Under the pieces are notes generated by a model that was not told the origin of the DNA, ran no database searches, and was given only the letters and a program-made list of their open reading frames with translations. From positions 62,001 through 126,000 of the forward strand of contig CADBDT010000010.1 in the NCBI GenBank assembly GCA_902793465.1: 64,000 nt of DNA, read 5' to 3'. The stretch is from an uncultured Coriobacteriaceae bacterium (lineage in GTDB: Bacteria; Actinomycetota; Coriobacteriia; Coriobacteriales; Atopobiaceae). Below are positions 8,849 through 15,880 of the stretch, piece by piece (within the stretch, counting starts at the first letter, position 1; each line of letters begins with the position of its first letter). The translations under genes were made by a program, and so were the position numbers.

Positions 8849-10645
8849 ATGCGATATCTAAGTGAGAACTACCTGTCCGAAAGTCGTGACCGCAACGGCG
8901 AGGTGGCGCACCTCTCGCTGCACTACCCGCACACCTTTAACTGGGCCTACGACGTGGTGGACGACATTGCGCTCGCAGAGCCAGACCGCCCGGCAATGGT
9001 GTGGTGCAACCCCGAGGGCGAGGAGCACCGCTTTAGCTTTGGCGACATAAAGTACTGGTCCGACAAATGCGCCAACTTCTTGGTAGCTCAGGGCGTTCGA
9101 AAGGGAGACGCGGTGCTGGTAATCCTGCGCCGTCACTACCAGTTTTGGATAACCGCGGTCGCACTGCACAAGATTGGAGCCCTGCTGGTGCCGGCCACAT
9201 TTATGCTGCGCGAGCACGACCTGCAGTATCGCTTGGAATCCGCAGGAATCAAGGCCGTTATCTGCACCGACGCCGGCACGATTGCCGACGTGTGCGACGC
9301 GGTGGCGCCAAACTGCCCCGACCTGCAGATAAAGATCCTGGTCGCGGCCGGCGGCGCTGGCCTGGCGGTGGACCAGCCGGACTTCGATCCCACGCCTCAT
9401 CGTGCGCTGAGCGGCCCCGACCACATTTGCGAGCTTGCATGCGAGCGCGAGGGCTGGGTGGACTACAACACGGGCGTGCGTGCGGCAAGCGACTTCTGGG
9501 GCCGCGTGGCCACCACCGTGGACGAGCCCATGATCATGTACTTTTCCAGCGGCACGTCGGGCAATCCCAAGATGGTCCTGCACGACTACACCTACGCGCT
9601 GGCGCACACGATTACCGCCAAGCTGTGGCACAACACGGTGGGCGACGGCGGTCTGCACTTTACCATTGCGGACACCGGCTGGGGCAAGGCCGTGTGGGGT
9701 AAGTTCTACGGCGCGTGGACCATGGAGTCGTGCGTGTTTACCTACGACTTCGACCGCTTCCATGCGCACGAGATTCTCTCGCACATAGACGACTACGGCA
9801 TTACCACGCTGTGCTGTCCGCCCACCATGTACCGACTGCTCATGCGCCACATGCAGCACGAAGAGAAGACCCAGTACAAGCTTGCGTCGTTGGTGTACTG
9901 CACCACGGCGGGCGAGGCGCTAAACCCCGACCTGTACGACTTCTGGAAGGAGCAGACGGGACTTACCATCTACGAGGGATTTGGGCAAACGGAAACGCCA
10001 CTTACCGTGGCAAACCTCAACGGTTCGCGTCCCAAGCCTGGCTCCATGGGCAAAATTGTGCCGCTGTACGACATTCGCATCCTGCGCCCCGACCACAGCG
10101 AGTGCGAGGACGGCGAGACGGGCGAGATCTGCATTGCCTACGATCCCGAGCACAAGCCCGAGGGCATTATGGTGGAGTACTACCGCGATCCCGAGAAGAC
10201 GGCGGAGGCTATTTACGACGGCTGGTACCACACGGGCGACACCGCCTGGCGCGACGAGGACGACTACCTGTGGTATGTGGGTCGCAACGACGACGTTATT
10301 AAGAGCTCGGGATACCGCATTGGGCCGTTTGAGATCGAAAGCGTGCTGCTGGAGCATCCCGCCGTGCGCGAGTGCGCCGTTACCGGCGTGCCCGACCCCG
10401 TGCGCGGCAAGGCGGTAAAGGCCACCATCGTTCTGCACTCCGCATACGAGGGCACGCCCGAGCTTACCAAGGAGCTGCAGACCTACGTTAAGCGCGAGAC
10501 AGCGCCCTACAAGTACCCGCGCATCATCGACTACGTGGACGAGCTGCCCAAGACCGTTAACGGAAAGATCCGTCGCGTTGCCATTCGCAAGGCCGACGAA
10601 GAGATGGCCGCCAACGTGCACGACAAGCGCGACGGGCTTATCTAG
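8849..10645 (+). CDS. AMP-binding acyl-CoA synthetase
   Basis: A 598-residue ANL-superfamily ligase that would activate a carboxylic acid as acyl-adenylate and transfer it to CoA. Motifs include the P-loop YFSSGTSGNPKM near residues 230-241, IYEGFGQTETPLT near 376, and the hinge/A8 region YLWYVGRNDDVIKSSGYRIG near 473-492. The C-terminal catalytic lysine lies in LPKTVNGKIRR. The overall form is close to medium-chain/butyrate-type acyl-CoA synthetases, but the substrate cannot be read. ATG at 8849 follows AAGAGGA. An upstream extension in the same frame would have no ribosome-binding site. It ends one base before a family A palindrome that separates it from the convergent transposase gene. Confidence 0.88.
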   Translation: MRYLSENYLSESRDRNGEVAHLSLHYPHTFNWAYDVVDDIALAEPDRPAMVWCNPEGEEHRFSFGDIKYWSDKCANFLVAQGVRKGDAVLVILRRHYQFWITAVALHKIGALLVPATFMLREHDLQYRLESAGIKAVICTDAGTIADVCDAVAPNCPDLQIKILVAAGGAGLAVDQPDFDPTPHRALSGPDHICELACEREGWVDYNTGVRAASDFWGRVATTVDEPMIMYFSSGTSGNPKMVLHDYTYALAHTITAKLWHNTVGDGGLHFTIADTGWGKAVWGKFYGAWTMESCVFTYDFDRFHAHEILSHIDDYGITTLCCPPTMYRLLMRHMQHEEKTQYKLASLVYCTTAGEALNPDLYDFWKEQTGLTIYEGFGQTETPLTVANLNGSRPKPGSMGKIVPLYDIRILRPDHSECEDGETGEICIAYDPEHKPEGIMVEYYRDPEKTAEAIYDGWYHTGDTAWRDEDDYLWYVGRNDDVIKSSGYRIGPFEIESVLLEHPAVRECAVTGVPDPVRGKAVKATIVLHSAYEGTPELTKELQTYVKRETAPYKYPRIIDYVDELPKTVNGKIRRVAIRKADEEMAANVHDKRDGLI

Positions 10646-10646
10646 C

Positions 10647-10712
10647 ACCTCTCAAGGGGGAGTACCCCTCTTGATTGGTACCAATCAAGAGGGGTACTCC
10701 CCCTTGAGAGGT
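10647..10712. repeat. Family A palindrome (REPIN-like), complete, perfect
   Basis: A perfect 66-bp palindrome with two 33-bp arms. Each arm carries its own smaller hairpin (TCAAGGGGGAGTACCCCTCTTGA), so it consists of two REP hairpins in inverted orientation. Its final T overlaps the stop codon of the RAYT gene, and it begins right after the ligase stop codon. It probably acts as a bidirectional terminator between the convergent genes. Confidence 0.9.
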
Positions 10713-11458
10713 CAGGCAACGCGCACGGTATAGTAGCCAAGCCCTGTGGCACGAGCAATTTGTCGCAGCGTGAGTCCTGTTTGCTTGAGTTTACGTATCG
10801 CATCATTCCTGTCGCTTATTGGCAGGGACCCAATACTTCGAAGCTCATTTGCGCCAAGCGTTAGTCGTGCGACTCGAAGCGCCTCTTCGTCGTTGATGTG
10901 CCCAATAAGCTTGCTGCCCGGAAACGCCTGAGCGCAGGCGGGCATTTGGTTGCTAAAGCGAACAAAAGAATCGGTGTTACCGCACATAGCCAATATCTTG
11001 CTGGTGTCTGTAATGCCGTTACGTCCCATGTAGTCCTTAGCGCTGCTCCACTCGTAGAAGAAGGGCGAGCAAATGCCCGCGACCGTAGGATTTGCATGAA
11101 CATAGCGCACCGCGCACAAGAGGTACGCATCCGTGTTGATTGACTCGCTCCAAAATGGTTTCCTAAAGATCCCGCCATTTCGTTCGGTCTTGTTTGCAAA
11201 ATACATGCCATAGCGTTCGTCTACATACTTCATGAGCGTGGCCAACGAATCAAAGTTATCCTCGATCACAAGGTGAACGTGGTTGCTCATAAGACAATAT
11301 GCGTGCAGCGTACAGCATGTTTCAGTTGTGGCGGTATCGAGAAGCTTGATGTAGTACCGCCTGTCCACATCGCTTTCGAAGATCATTTGGTCGGCAATGG
11401 CTTTGGCTACTACATGGTAGTAGCCCGACTCGCTCTTTTTTCGTGCACTGTGTGGCAT
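10712..11458 (-). CDS. REP-associated tyrosine transposase (RAYT, Y1 family)
   Basis: A 248-residue single-strand transposase of the IS200-related Y1 family. SNHVHLVIE gives the metal-binding H60-x-H62. The likely catalytic tyrosine is Y119 in AVRYVHANPT, the usual RAYT context, and YEWSSAKDY follows. The C-terminus looks like an added helix-turn-helix (LTLRQIARATGLGYYTVRVA). RAYTs bind and process REP hairpins without target duplication. AAAGGAGGA precedes the ATG. The gene is bracketed by family A palindromes at 10647-10712 and 11493-11558, as expected if this enzyme recognises them. It lies 32 bp after the stop of the co-oriented ATPase gene. It is a single intact gene with no IS ends. Confidence 0.85.
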   Translation of the reverse strand: MPHSARKKSESGYYHVVAKAIADQMIFESDVDRRYYIKLLDTATTETCCTLHAYCLMSNHVHLVIEDNFDSLATLMKYVDERYGMYFANKTERNGGIFRKPFWSESINTDAYLLCAVRYVHANPTVAGICSPFFYEWSSAKDYMGRNGITDTSKILAMCGNTDSFVRFSNQMPACAQAFPGSKLIGHINDEEALRVARLTLGANELRSIGSLPISDRNDAIRKLKQTGLTLRQIARATGLGYYTVRVA

Positions 11459-11490
11459 TGCTCCTCCTTTGCTTCGAGTGATACGGGCGA

Positions 11491-12705
11491 TTACCTCTCA
11501 AGGGGGAGTACCCCTCTTGATTGGTACCTCTCAAGAGGGGTACTCCCCCTTGAGAGGTTGCTGCTGGAGTCCATGGTGCGCAGGTATTCGTCGATGAGGG
11601 GCATTTCGAACTCAACCAGCCCCATGCGCACTTCTCGAATTACTCCGTACTCAATTAGGCGTCGGCGCAGGTTGGAGGCATTGGTCATGCTCACTCCCAT
11701 GCGATGGGCAATGCTGCTGGTGGAGCTTGGCCCCGTGTCCTTAAGCATGGCGCAAAGGTATTCGACCTCACGCGGCCTAAGCTCGCGTAGGGTAGGAACA
11801 AATATCGATCGCTCCATCTCCTGTTTTGCCTGGTCAATGGCCTGCTGCACATCTGCTGTTTGCAAGGGGCTCGTGGCCGAGCCTTGCCTCCAGAGATAAT
11901 ACCCAATGAGCTGGATGGCAAACGCAAAGCCCCCGCTTGCGCTGGCCGCGAGCGCAAGGGCATCTGACTCTATTTCGCGACCGTTCTGCTCTATTGTTTC
12001 CAACAAAGCCTGCTCCACATCGAAGAGGGGAATGCGATCGAGCGGGCGTTGGAAGGCGCGGCGAATAAAGGATATGCCCTCGTCCGATAGAAGGGTTGAG
12101 ACCTGGCTAGGCAGACCGGCAAGAAGCAAGGCGACATCCAGGTCTTTGCGCATAAAATATTGATACAAGTCGACAAAGTCGCAGAACTCTTTGCACGTTG
12201 CGTCAACTTCATCCACCGTAAACAGAATGCACGCGTCGTGCTCGCACAAATACTCGACGGTTTCCTCTATGCATGCAATCTCGTCCTTGGGATGCGCGTC
12301 TCTCATCCTACGCGTAAAGCCAGCCGGGCCCATCTGTACGCCTACGACATCTGATAATGGAGGTGGCGTAAGCAGGTGCTCCGAGTTCTTTTGAAGCCGC
12401 CTTGCAATTGTCGAGAGCATTCCCGCGCGTGCCGAAGAGTCTACGCATACCCATCCGAGGTCTGCCGCCTCGCGCGTTATGGCGGTAAGGAGGACCGTTT
12501 TTCCCGAACCCCTTGGCCCCACAAAGATCGTTGATCGGTTGGGGTCGCCAGGGCTGTTTGCCAAGCCACCAAACACGTCGTCAATGTAATCGGTGCGCCC
12601 GGCAAGAGCAAAGGGAACGTGTCCGAACGTTGGGGTAAAGGGGTTTGCAGATTGCTTGAACAACTCGTCCTCCAATCCTTGGAATACAGATTCTATCAGA
12701 TTCAC
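11491..12705 (-). CDS. AAA ATPase with winged-helix C-terminus and REPIN-encoded tail
   Basis: A 404-residue ATPase resembling archaeal-type/Orc1-like STAND or AAA proteins. Walker A VGPRGSGKTVLL lies near residues 62-73, Walker B CILFTVDEVD near 155-165, and a C-terminal winged helix (LRPREVEYLCAML, SIAHRMGVSMTNASNLRRRL) near 310-355. The substrate or DNA target is unknown. The last 22 residues (383-404, starting NLSRGSTPLER) are translated straight from the family A palindrome at 11493-11558, whose edge supplies the TAA stop. The GTG start at 12705 lacks a clear ribosome-binding site and sits in a short direct repeat (TTTGTGAATCT), so the start is uncertain. The RAYT gene follows on the same strand. 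Confidence 0.75.
   Translation of the reverse strand: MNLIESVFQGLEDELFKQSANPFTPTFGHVPFALAGRTDYIDDVFGGLANSPGDPNRSTIFVGPRGSGKTVLLTAITREAADLGWVCVDSSARAGMLSTIARRLQKNSEHLLTPPPLSDVVGVQMGPAGFTRRMRDAHPKDEIACIEETVEYLCEHDACILFTVDEVDATCKEFCDFVDLYQYFMRKDLDVALLLAGLPSQVSTLLSDEGISFIRRAFQRPLDRIPLFDVEQALLETIEQNGREIESDALALAASASGGFAFAIQLIGYYLWRQGSATSPLQTADVQQAIDQAKQEMERSIFVPTLRELRPREVEYLCAMLKDTGPSSTSSIAHRMGVSMTNASNLRRRLIEYGVIREVRMGLVEFEMPLIDEYLRTMDSSSNLSRGSTPLERYQSRGVLPLER
11493..11558. repeat. Family A palindrome (REPIN-like) inside ATPase 3' end
   Basis: A 66-bp element like 10647-10712, but the centre is TTGGTACCTCTCAAG. It therefore appears to be a hybrid in which the right arm restarts with ACCTCTC. It is wholly in frame with the ATPase coding sequence and lies 34 bp upstream of the RAYT start. 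Confidence 0.9.
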
Positions 12706-12754
12706 AAAGTTTCATATAGATTCACAAAGGCTCATATCAATCAAGGGGAGAGCA

Positions 12755-12820
12755 CCTCTCAAGGGGGAGTACCCCTCTTGATTGGCGCCAATCAAGAGGG
12801 GTACTCCCCCTTGAGGAGAG
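12755..12820. repeat. Family A palindrome (REPIN-like)
   Basis: ACCTCTCAAGGGGGAGTACC begins the left arm. The centre is ATTGGCGCCAAT and the right arm ends TTGAGGAGAGG, with a small insertion near the tip. It lies in the divergent gap between the ATPase and the flavodoxin gene. Confidence 0.88.
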
Positions 12821-12854
12821 GCCAGGCATTGAGATTGGACAAAGGGTGTCGAGT

Positions 12855-12868
12855 GTCAACATGTTGAC
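12855..12868. promoter_or_regulatory. 14-bp palindrome, candidate operator
   Basis: GTCAACATGTTGAC is a perfect 14-bp palindrome 84 bp before the flavodoxin start and 35 bp after a REPIN-like element. It could bind a dimeric regulator of the two flavodoxin-fold genes. No clear promoter pair was identified nearby. Confidence 0.4.
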
Positions 12869-12951
12869 GCAAGGCGGATGTCATGCGTTGCTGTGGGGCT
12901 TGCGACCCTATAGCATGGATGTTGACAAGAGCCAAAGAGAAGGGAAGCATA

Positions 12952-13431
12952 ATGAGCAAAGCATTAGTGGCGTACTTTAGCGCGAGTGGCACCACCGCGC
13001 GTGTGGCAAAGGAACTGGCGGCAGCAACGGGTGCCGACCTGTTCCAGATTGAGCCGGCCAAGCCATATACGTCGGCGGACCTTAACTGGAACAACAGGTC
13101 GAGCCGTTCCTCCAAGGAGATGGGAGACGAAAGTGCCCGCCCCGCCATCGCAAATGCGGTGCAAAACATGGCCAGCTACGACGTTGTGTACGTGGGCTTT
13201 CCCGTGTGGTGGTACGTGGAGCCGCGCATTATAGACACGTTCCTCGAGTCGTACGACTTTGCGGGCAAGACCATTGTTCCCTTTGCAACGAGCGGTGGCA
13301 GCGGCATTGGCAAGGCTTCGCAGCACATGCAGGGTATTGTGCCGACCGCCAGCGTAAAAGCGGGTGGCCTTCTTAACGGCAGTCCCTCCAAGGACAAGCT
13401 CGCAGGCTGGGCTCAGGAGGCGCTTCGATGA
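12952..13431 (+). CDS. Flavodoxin family protein
   Basis: A 159-residue flavodoxin-fold protein. The FMN phosphate loop is SASGTTARVAKEL near residues 10-22, preceded by the first strand KALVAYF. Later segments VVYVGFPVWWYVEPR and KTIVPFATSGGSGIGK contact the flavin ring. It probably shuttles electrons or reduces a small substrate in the cytoplasm. ATG at 12952 follows GAAGGGAAG; in-frame starts upstream are not supported. Its stop overlaps the next start (ATGA), so the two flavoproteins are translationally coupled. Confidence 0.88.
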   Translation: MSKALVAYFSASGTTARVAKELAAATGADLFQIEPAKPYTSADLNWNNRSSRSSKEMGDESARPAIANAVQNMASYDVVYVGFPVWWYVEPRIIDTFLESYDFAGKTIVPFATSGGSGIGKASQHMQGIVPTASVKAGGLLNGSPSKDKLAGWAQEALR

Positions 13432-13964
13432 AAATCCTCGTTTTGCAGGGAAGCCCGAACGCGAATGGTTCCACAGCACGGCTTGTGGCGGAATTTAGCC
13501 GCGGAGCCAAGGAGGCCGGCCACACCGCAGACATTGTCGATGTGGCGGCGCTCAACATTTCGCCTTGTACGGGTTGCATTGCCTGCGGATACGGCGGCCC
13601 GTGCGCGCAATCCGACGACTTCGACGAGCTCCGCGAGCAGATTTTGTCCTCCAACATGCTCGTGTTTGCCACGCCGCTGTACTACTACGGGATGACCGCC
13701 CAGCTAAAGACCGTAATCGACCGCTTTTGCGCGGCCAACCCCGACATTACGGGCAAGCACTTTAAGTCGGCTTTGCTCACGGTAGCCTGGAACGCCGACA
13801 GCTGGACCTTTGACGCTCTGGAGGCGCACTACAACACCCTCGTGCGCTACCTGAGCATGCAGGACTGCGGTCGCGTGCTTGGCAGGGGCTGCGGAACCCC
13901 AGCCACAACCGCGCGCTCGCCCTACATGCGCGAGGCGTACGAGCTCGGACGCTCTCTGCGATAA
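13428..13964 (+). CDS. NAD(P)H-dependent flavin reductase / iron-sulfur flavoprotein-like
   Basis: A 178-residue flavodoxin-like oxidoreductase. It opens KILVLQGSPNANGSTARL, the FMN-binding loop of the NADPH-dependent FMN reductase family. A cysteine cluster CTGCIACGYGGPC near residues 46-58 resembles the compact iron-sulfur motif of Isf-type flavoproteins. FATPLYYYGMTAQLK near 86-100 is the conserved quinone/flavin-facing loop. It overlaps the upstream flavodoxin gene by 4 bp. The substrate is unknown; quinone or nitro-compound reduction is possible. A family A palindrome follows and probably terminates the pair. Confidence 0.82.
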   Translation: MKILVLQGSPNANGSTARLVAEFSRGAKEAGHTADIVDVAALNISPCTGCIACGYGGPCAQSDDFDELREQILSSNMLVFATPLYYYGMTAQLKTVIDRFCAANPDITGKHFKSALLTVAWNADSWTFDALEAHYNTLVRYLSMQDCGRVLGRGCGTPATTARSPYMREAYELGRSLR

Positions 13965-13970
13965 TGCCTC

Positions 13971-14036
13971 ACCTCTCAAGGGGGAGTACCCCTCTTGATT
14001 GGTGCCAACCGGAAGGGGTACTCCCCCTTGAGAGGT
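13971..14036. repeat. Family A palindrome (REPIN-like)
   Basis: Left arm ACCTCTCAAGGGGGAGTACC, centre TTGGTGCCAACC. The right arm carries the CCAACCGGAAGGGG variant before TACTCCCCCTTGAGAGGT. The arms thus mix the CTTGATTGG and CCAACCGAAGG sub-variants. Confidence 0.88.
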
Positions 14037-14128
14037 TTGTCGTGTTTGGTTCCAACGCTGTTGCATCAAATGAAGCATAGTCGCTGTACAATGCTGCGTA
14101 TGCACTTTTAACGCAGTTTGGAGACAGC

Positions 14129-15826
14129 ATGGAACACATCGACTTTCATCCCGAGAACCAGCTCATTCACAAGAGCGGGTTTCGCTACATGTTGCCGGCC
14201 ATGATCGGCCTGGTGTTTGGTCAGCTTTCGCCCATGATAGGCGGCATTTGCATCTCGCAGAGCCTGGGAGAGGTGCCGTTCTCGTCGCTTAGCACGGTGG
14301 AGCCCATAAACCTGGTGTTCAGTGCCATCGGCGCGCTTGGCGGCGTGGGCTGCGGCATAACTGTTTCCAAGTACTCTGGGTCCGGCGACAAGGAATTGGC
14401 TGCACGAGCCTTTACTAGAACCGTTATTGCGCTGGCGGCCACGACCGTTGTGCTGGCCACCATCTTGGCCATATTCGCCAATCCTATTCTCCAGTTCCTG
14501 CGCGCCACGCCCGAGAACATCAATTATGCGCGCGAATATTTGTATGTAATACTCATTGGCTCCTTGCCCACGGTAATGATGTTTGCCGGCGACTACCTGT
14601 TTACCGACGACAACGACCCCATGCTGGTGCTCATCGCAAGCGTAACCGCGGCGGCAGTCAACGTGGTGGGCAACCTCGTCTTGCTCGAGGGCTTCCACAT
14701 GGGCATTGGGGCGAGCGCGTTCTCCATGGTGTTTGGCCAGCTGGTCGCCTGCCTTATGTTTATTAGGCACTTCAAGAAGAAGGGCAGCCTGTGCCGCTTT
14801 GTGCCACCGCGCAAAAAAGAGGGCGACCCCAGCCTGTTTGCCATCGTAAAGCCCGGCACGCCCATGGCCATTATGTACGCGATGTTTGCCATCCAGATGC
14901 TCGTGCAAAACCTCGTGCTCGCCCACGAGAGCGGCACCAGCGGCCTGGGCAACTCGGCGGTAATAGACAACCTCGTGCTGTTCCTTACCATTTTTACGGC
15001 GTCGGCGAGCGAGCCGGTAATGCCGCTTGCGTCGTCCTATTTTGGCGAGGAGAACAAGTGCGGCACGCTGCTGGTAAAGCGGCTTATGTATCGCACGGGC
15101 CTTATGATCCTCGGACCCATCGTCCTAATTATCGTTGTGTTCCCGCAGCTGTTTATGGCTCTGTTTGCAGTCAACGACCCCGTAATGCTGGAGACACTGC
15201 CCTTTGCCATACGCATCGTATGCTTTAACGCGCTGCTTACCTTTACCAACGACTCGCTGGTAAACTACCTTTCGGCCACAGAGCGCGAGCCGTTGGCAAA
15301 CATAAGCTACGGCATACAGATTGTGGTCAACATTGGGTCCACGCTGCTTCTTGCGCGGGTCGTTCCCATGAACGCACCATGGTACGGCGCCATGCTATCG
15401 GCAGCCTGCAGCTGCACGTTCCTTCTGCTGGTGGGCAGGCTCACCCGCGGCTTTATAAAGATGTACCCAGAGAACGTGCTCGTGCTTGCCGGCGGCCATG
15501 CCGAGCCGGAGCAGGTCGAGCAGTGGGAGAGCCAGGCGGCAGAGGCGCTCGACTCCGAGCAGGCGAGCATTGTGCATAACAAGCTAATCGCACCCTTCCT
15601 CGAAGCCATTGCCAACGACCAAAAGCCGCCGCTCAGCACGCTTACCATTCTGCAGCGCGAAAACGGCGACAAGGCCGCCATTGTTCGCTATGCAGAGAAG
15701 ACCAAGCTCTTTGCGGCCGAGCATGCCGAAGAGGCAGACGAGGAAGAGCTCTCTCACGTATACGGCGAGTGCATTCGCTCCGAGTTCAATACGCTCAACA
15801 GAATGATGATCAACTTTAAGGGGTAA
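14129..15826 (+). CDS. MATE family efflux transporter
   Basis: A 565-residue integral membrane protein of the MATE type, which exports drugs or metabolites using an ion gradient. Conserved segments include MLPAMIGLVFGQLSPMIGG near the N-terminus, then many hydrophobic helices and ADYLFTDDNDPMLVLIAS-like loops, with the first bundle repeated in the second half. The core fits about 450 residues. The last ~95 residues form a charged cytosolic extension (ending in an acidic stretch EHAEEADEEEL) not usual for MATE. The NRPS gene starts 54 bp downstream on the same strand. Export of the NRPS product is the natural inference, although only a short hairpin separates the genes and their co-transcription is unproven. 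Confidence 0.85.
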   Translation: MEHIDFHPENQLIHKSGFRYMLPAMIGLVFGQLSPMIGGICISQSLGEVPFSSLSTVEPINLVFSAIGALGGVGCGITVSKYSGSGDKELAARAFTRTVIALAATTVVLATILAIFANPILQFLRATPENINYAREYLYVILIGSLPTVMMFAGDYLFTDDNDPMLVLIASVTAAAVNVVGNLVLLEGFHMGIGASAFSMVFGQLVACLMFIRHFKKKGSLCRFVPPRKKEGDPSLFAIVKPGTPMAIMYAMFAIQMLVQNLVLAHESGTSGLGNSAVIDNLVLFLTIFTASASEPVMPLASSYFGEENKCGTLLVKRLMYRTGLMILGPIVLIIVVFPQLFMALFAVNDPVMLETLPFAIRIVCFNALLTFTNDSLVNYLSATEREPLANISYGIQIVVNIGSTLLLARVVPMNAPWYGAMLSAACSCTFLLLVGRLTRGFIKMYPENVLVLAGGHAEPEQVEQWESQAAEALDSEQASIVHNKLIAPFLEAIANDQKPPLSTLTILQRENGDKAAIVRYAEKTKLFAAEHAEEADEEELSHVYGECIRSEFNTLNRMMINFKG

Positions 15827-15835
15827 TTAGCGACT

Positions 15836-15863
15836 GAGACTGGGGGGAGTATCCCCCAGTCTC
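15836..15863. repeat. Single REP-like hairpin between MATE and NRPS genes
   Basis: GAGACTGGGGGGAGTATCCC with its closing arm CCAGTCTC forms one hairpin around the shared GGGGAGTATCCCC core. A very similar single hairpin lies at 34121-34144. It may attenuate read-through from the MATE gene into the NRPS gene. Confidence 0.75.
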
Positions 15864-15880
15864 CATCGAAGGAGGCGCGC

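Noticed and set aside
15836..15863. Hairpin before the NRPS considered as a riboswitch or leader
   Set aside because: Too short and matches the REP core seen at 34121-34144, so it is a repeat copy.
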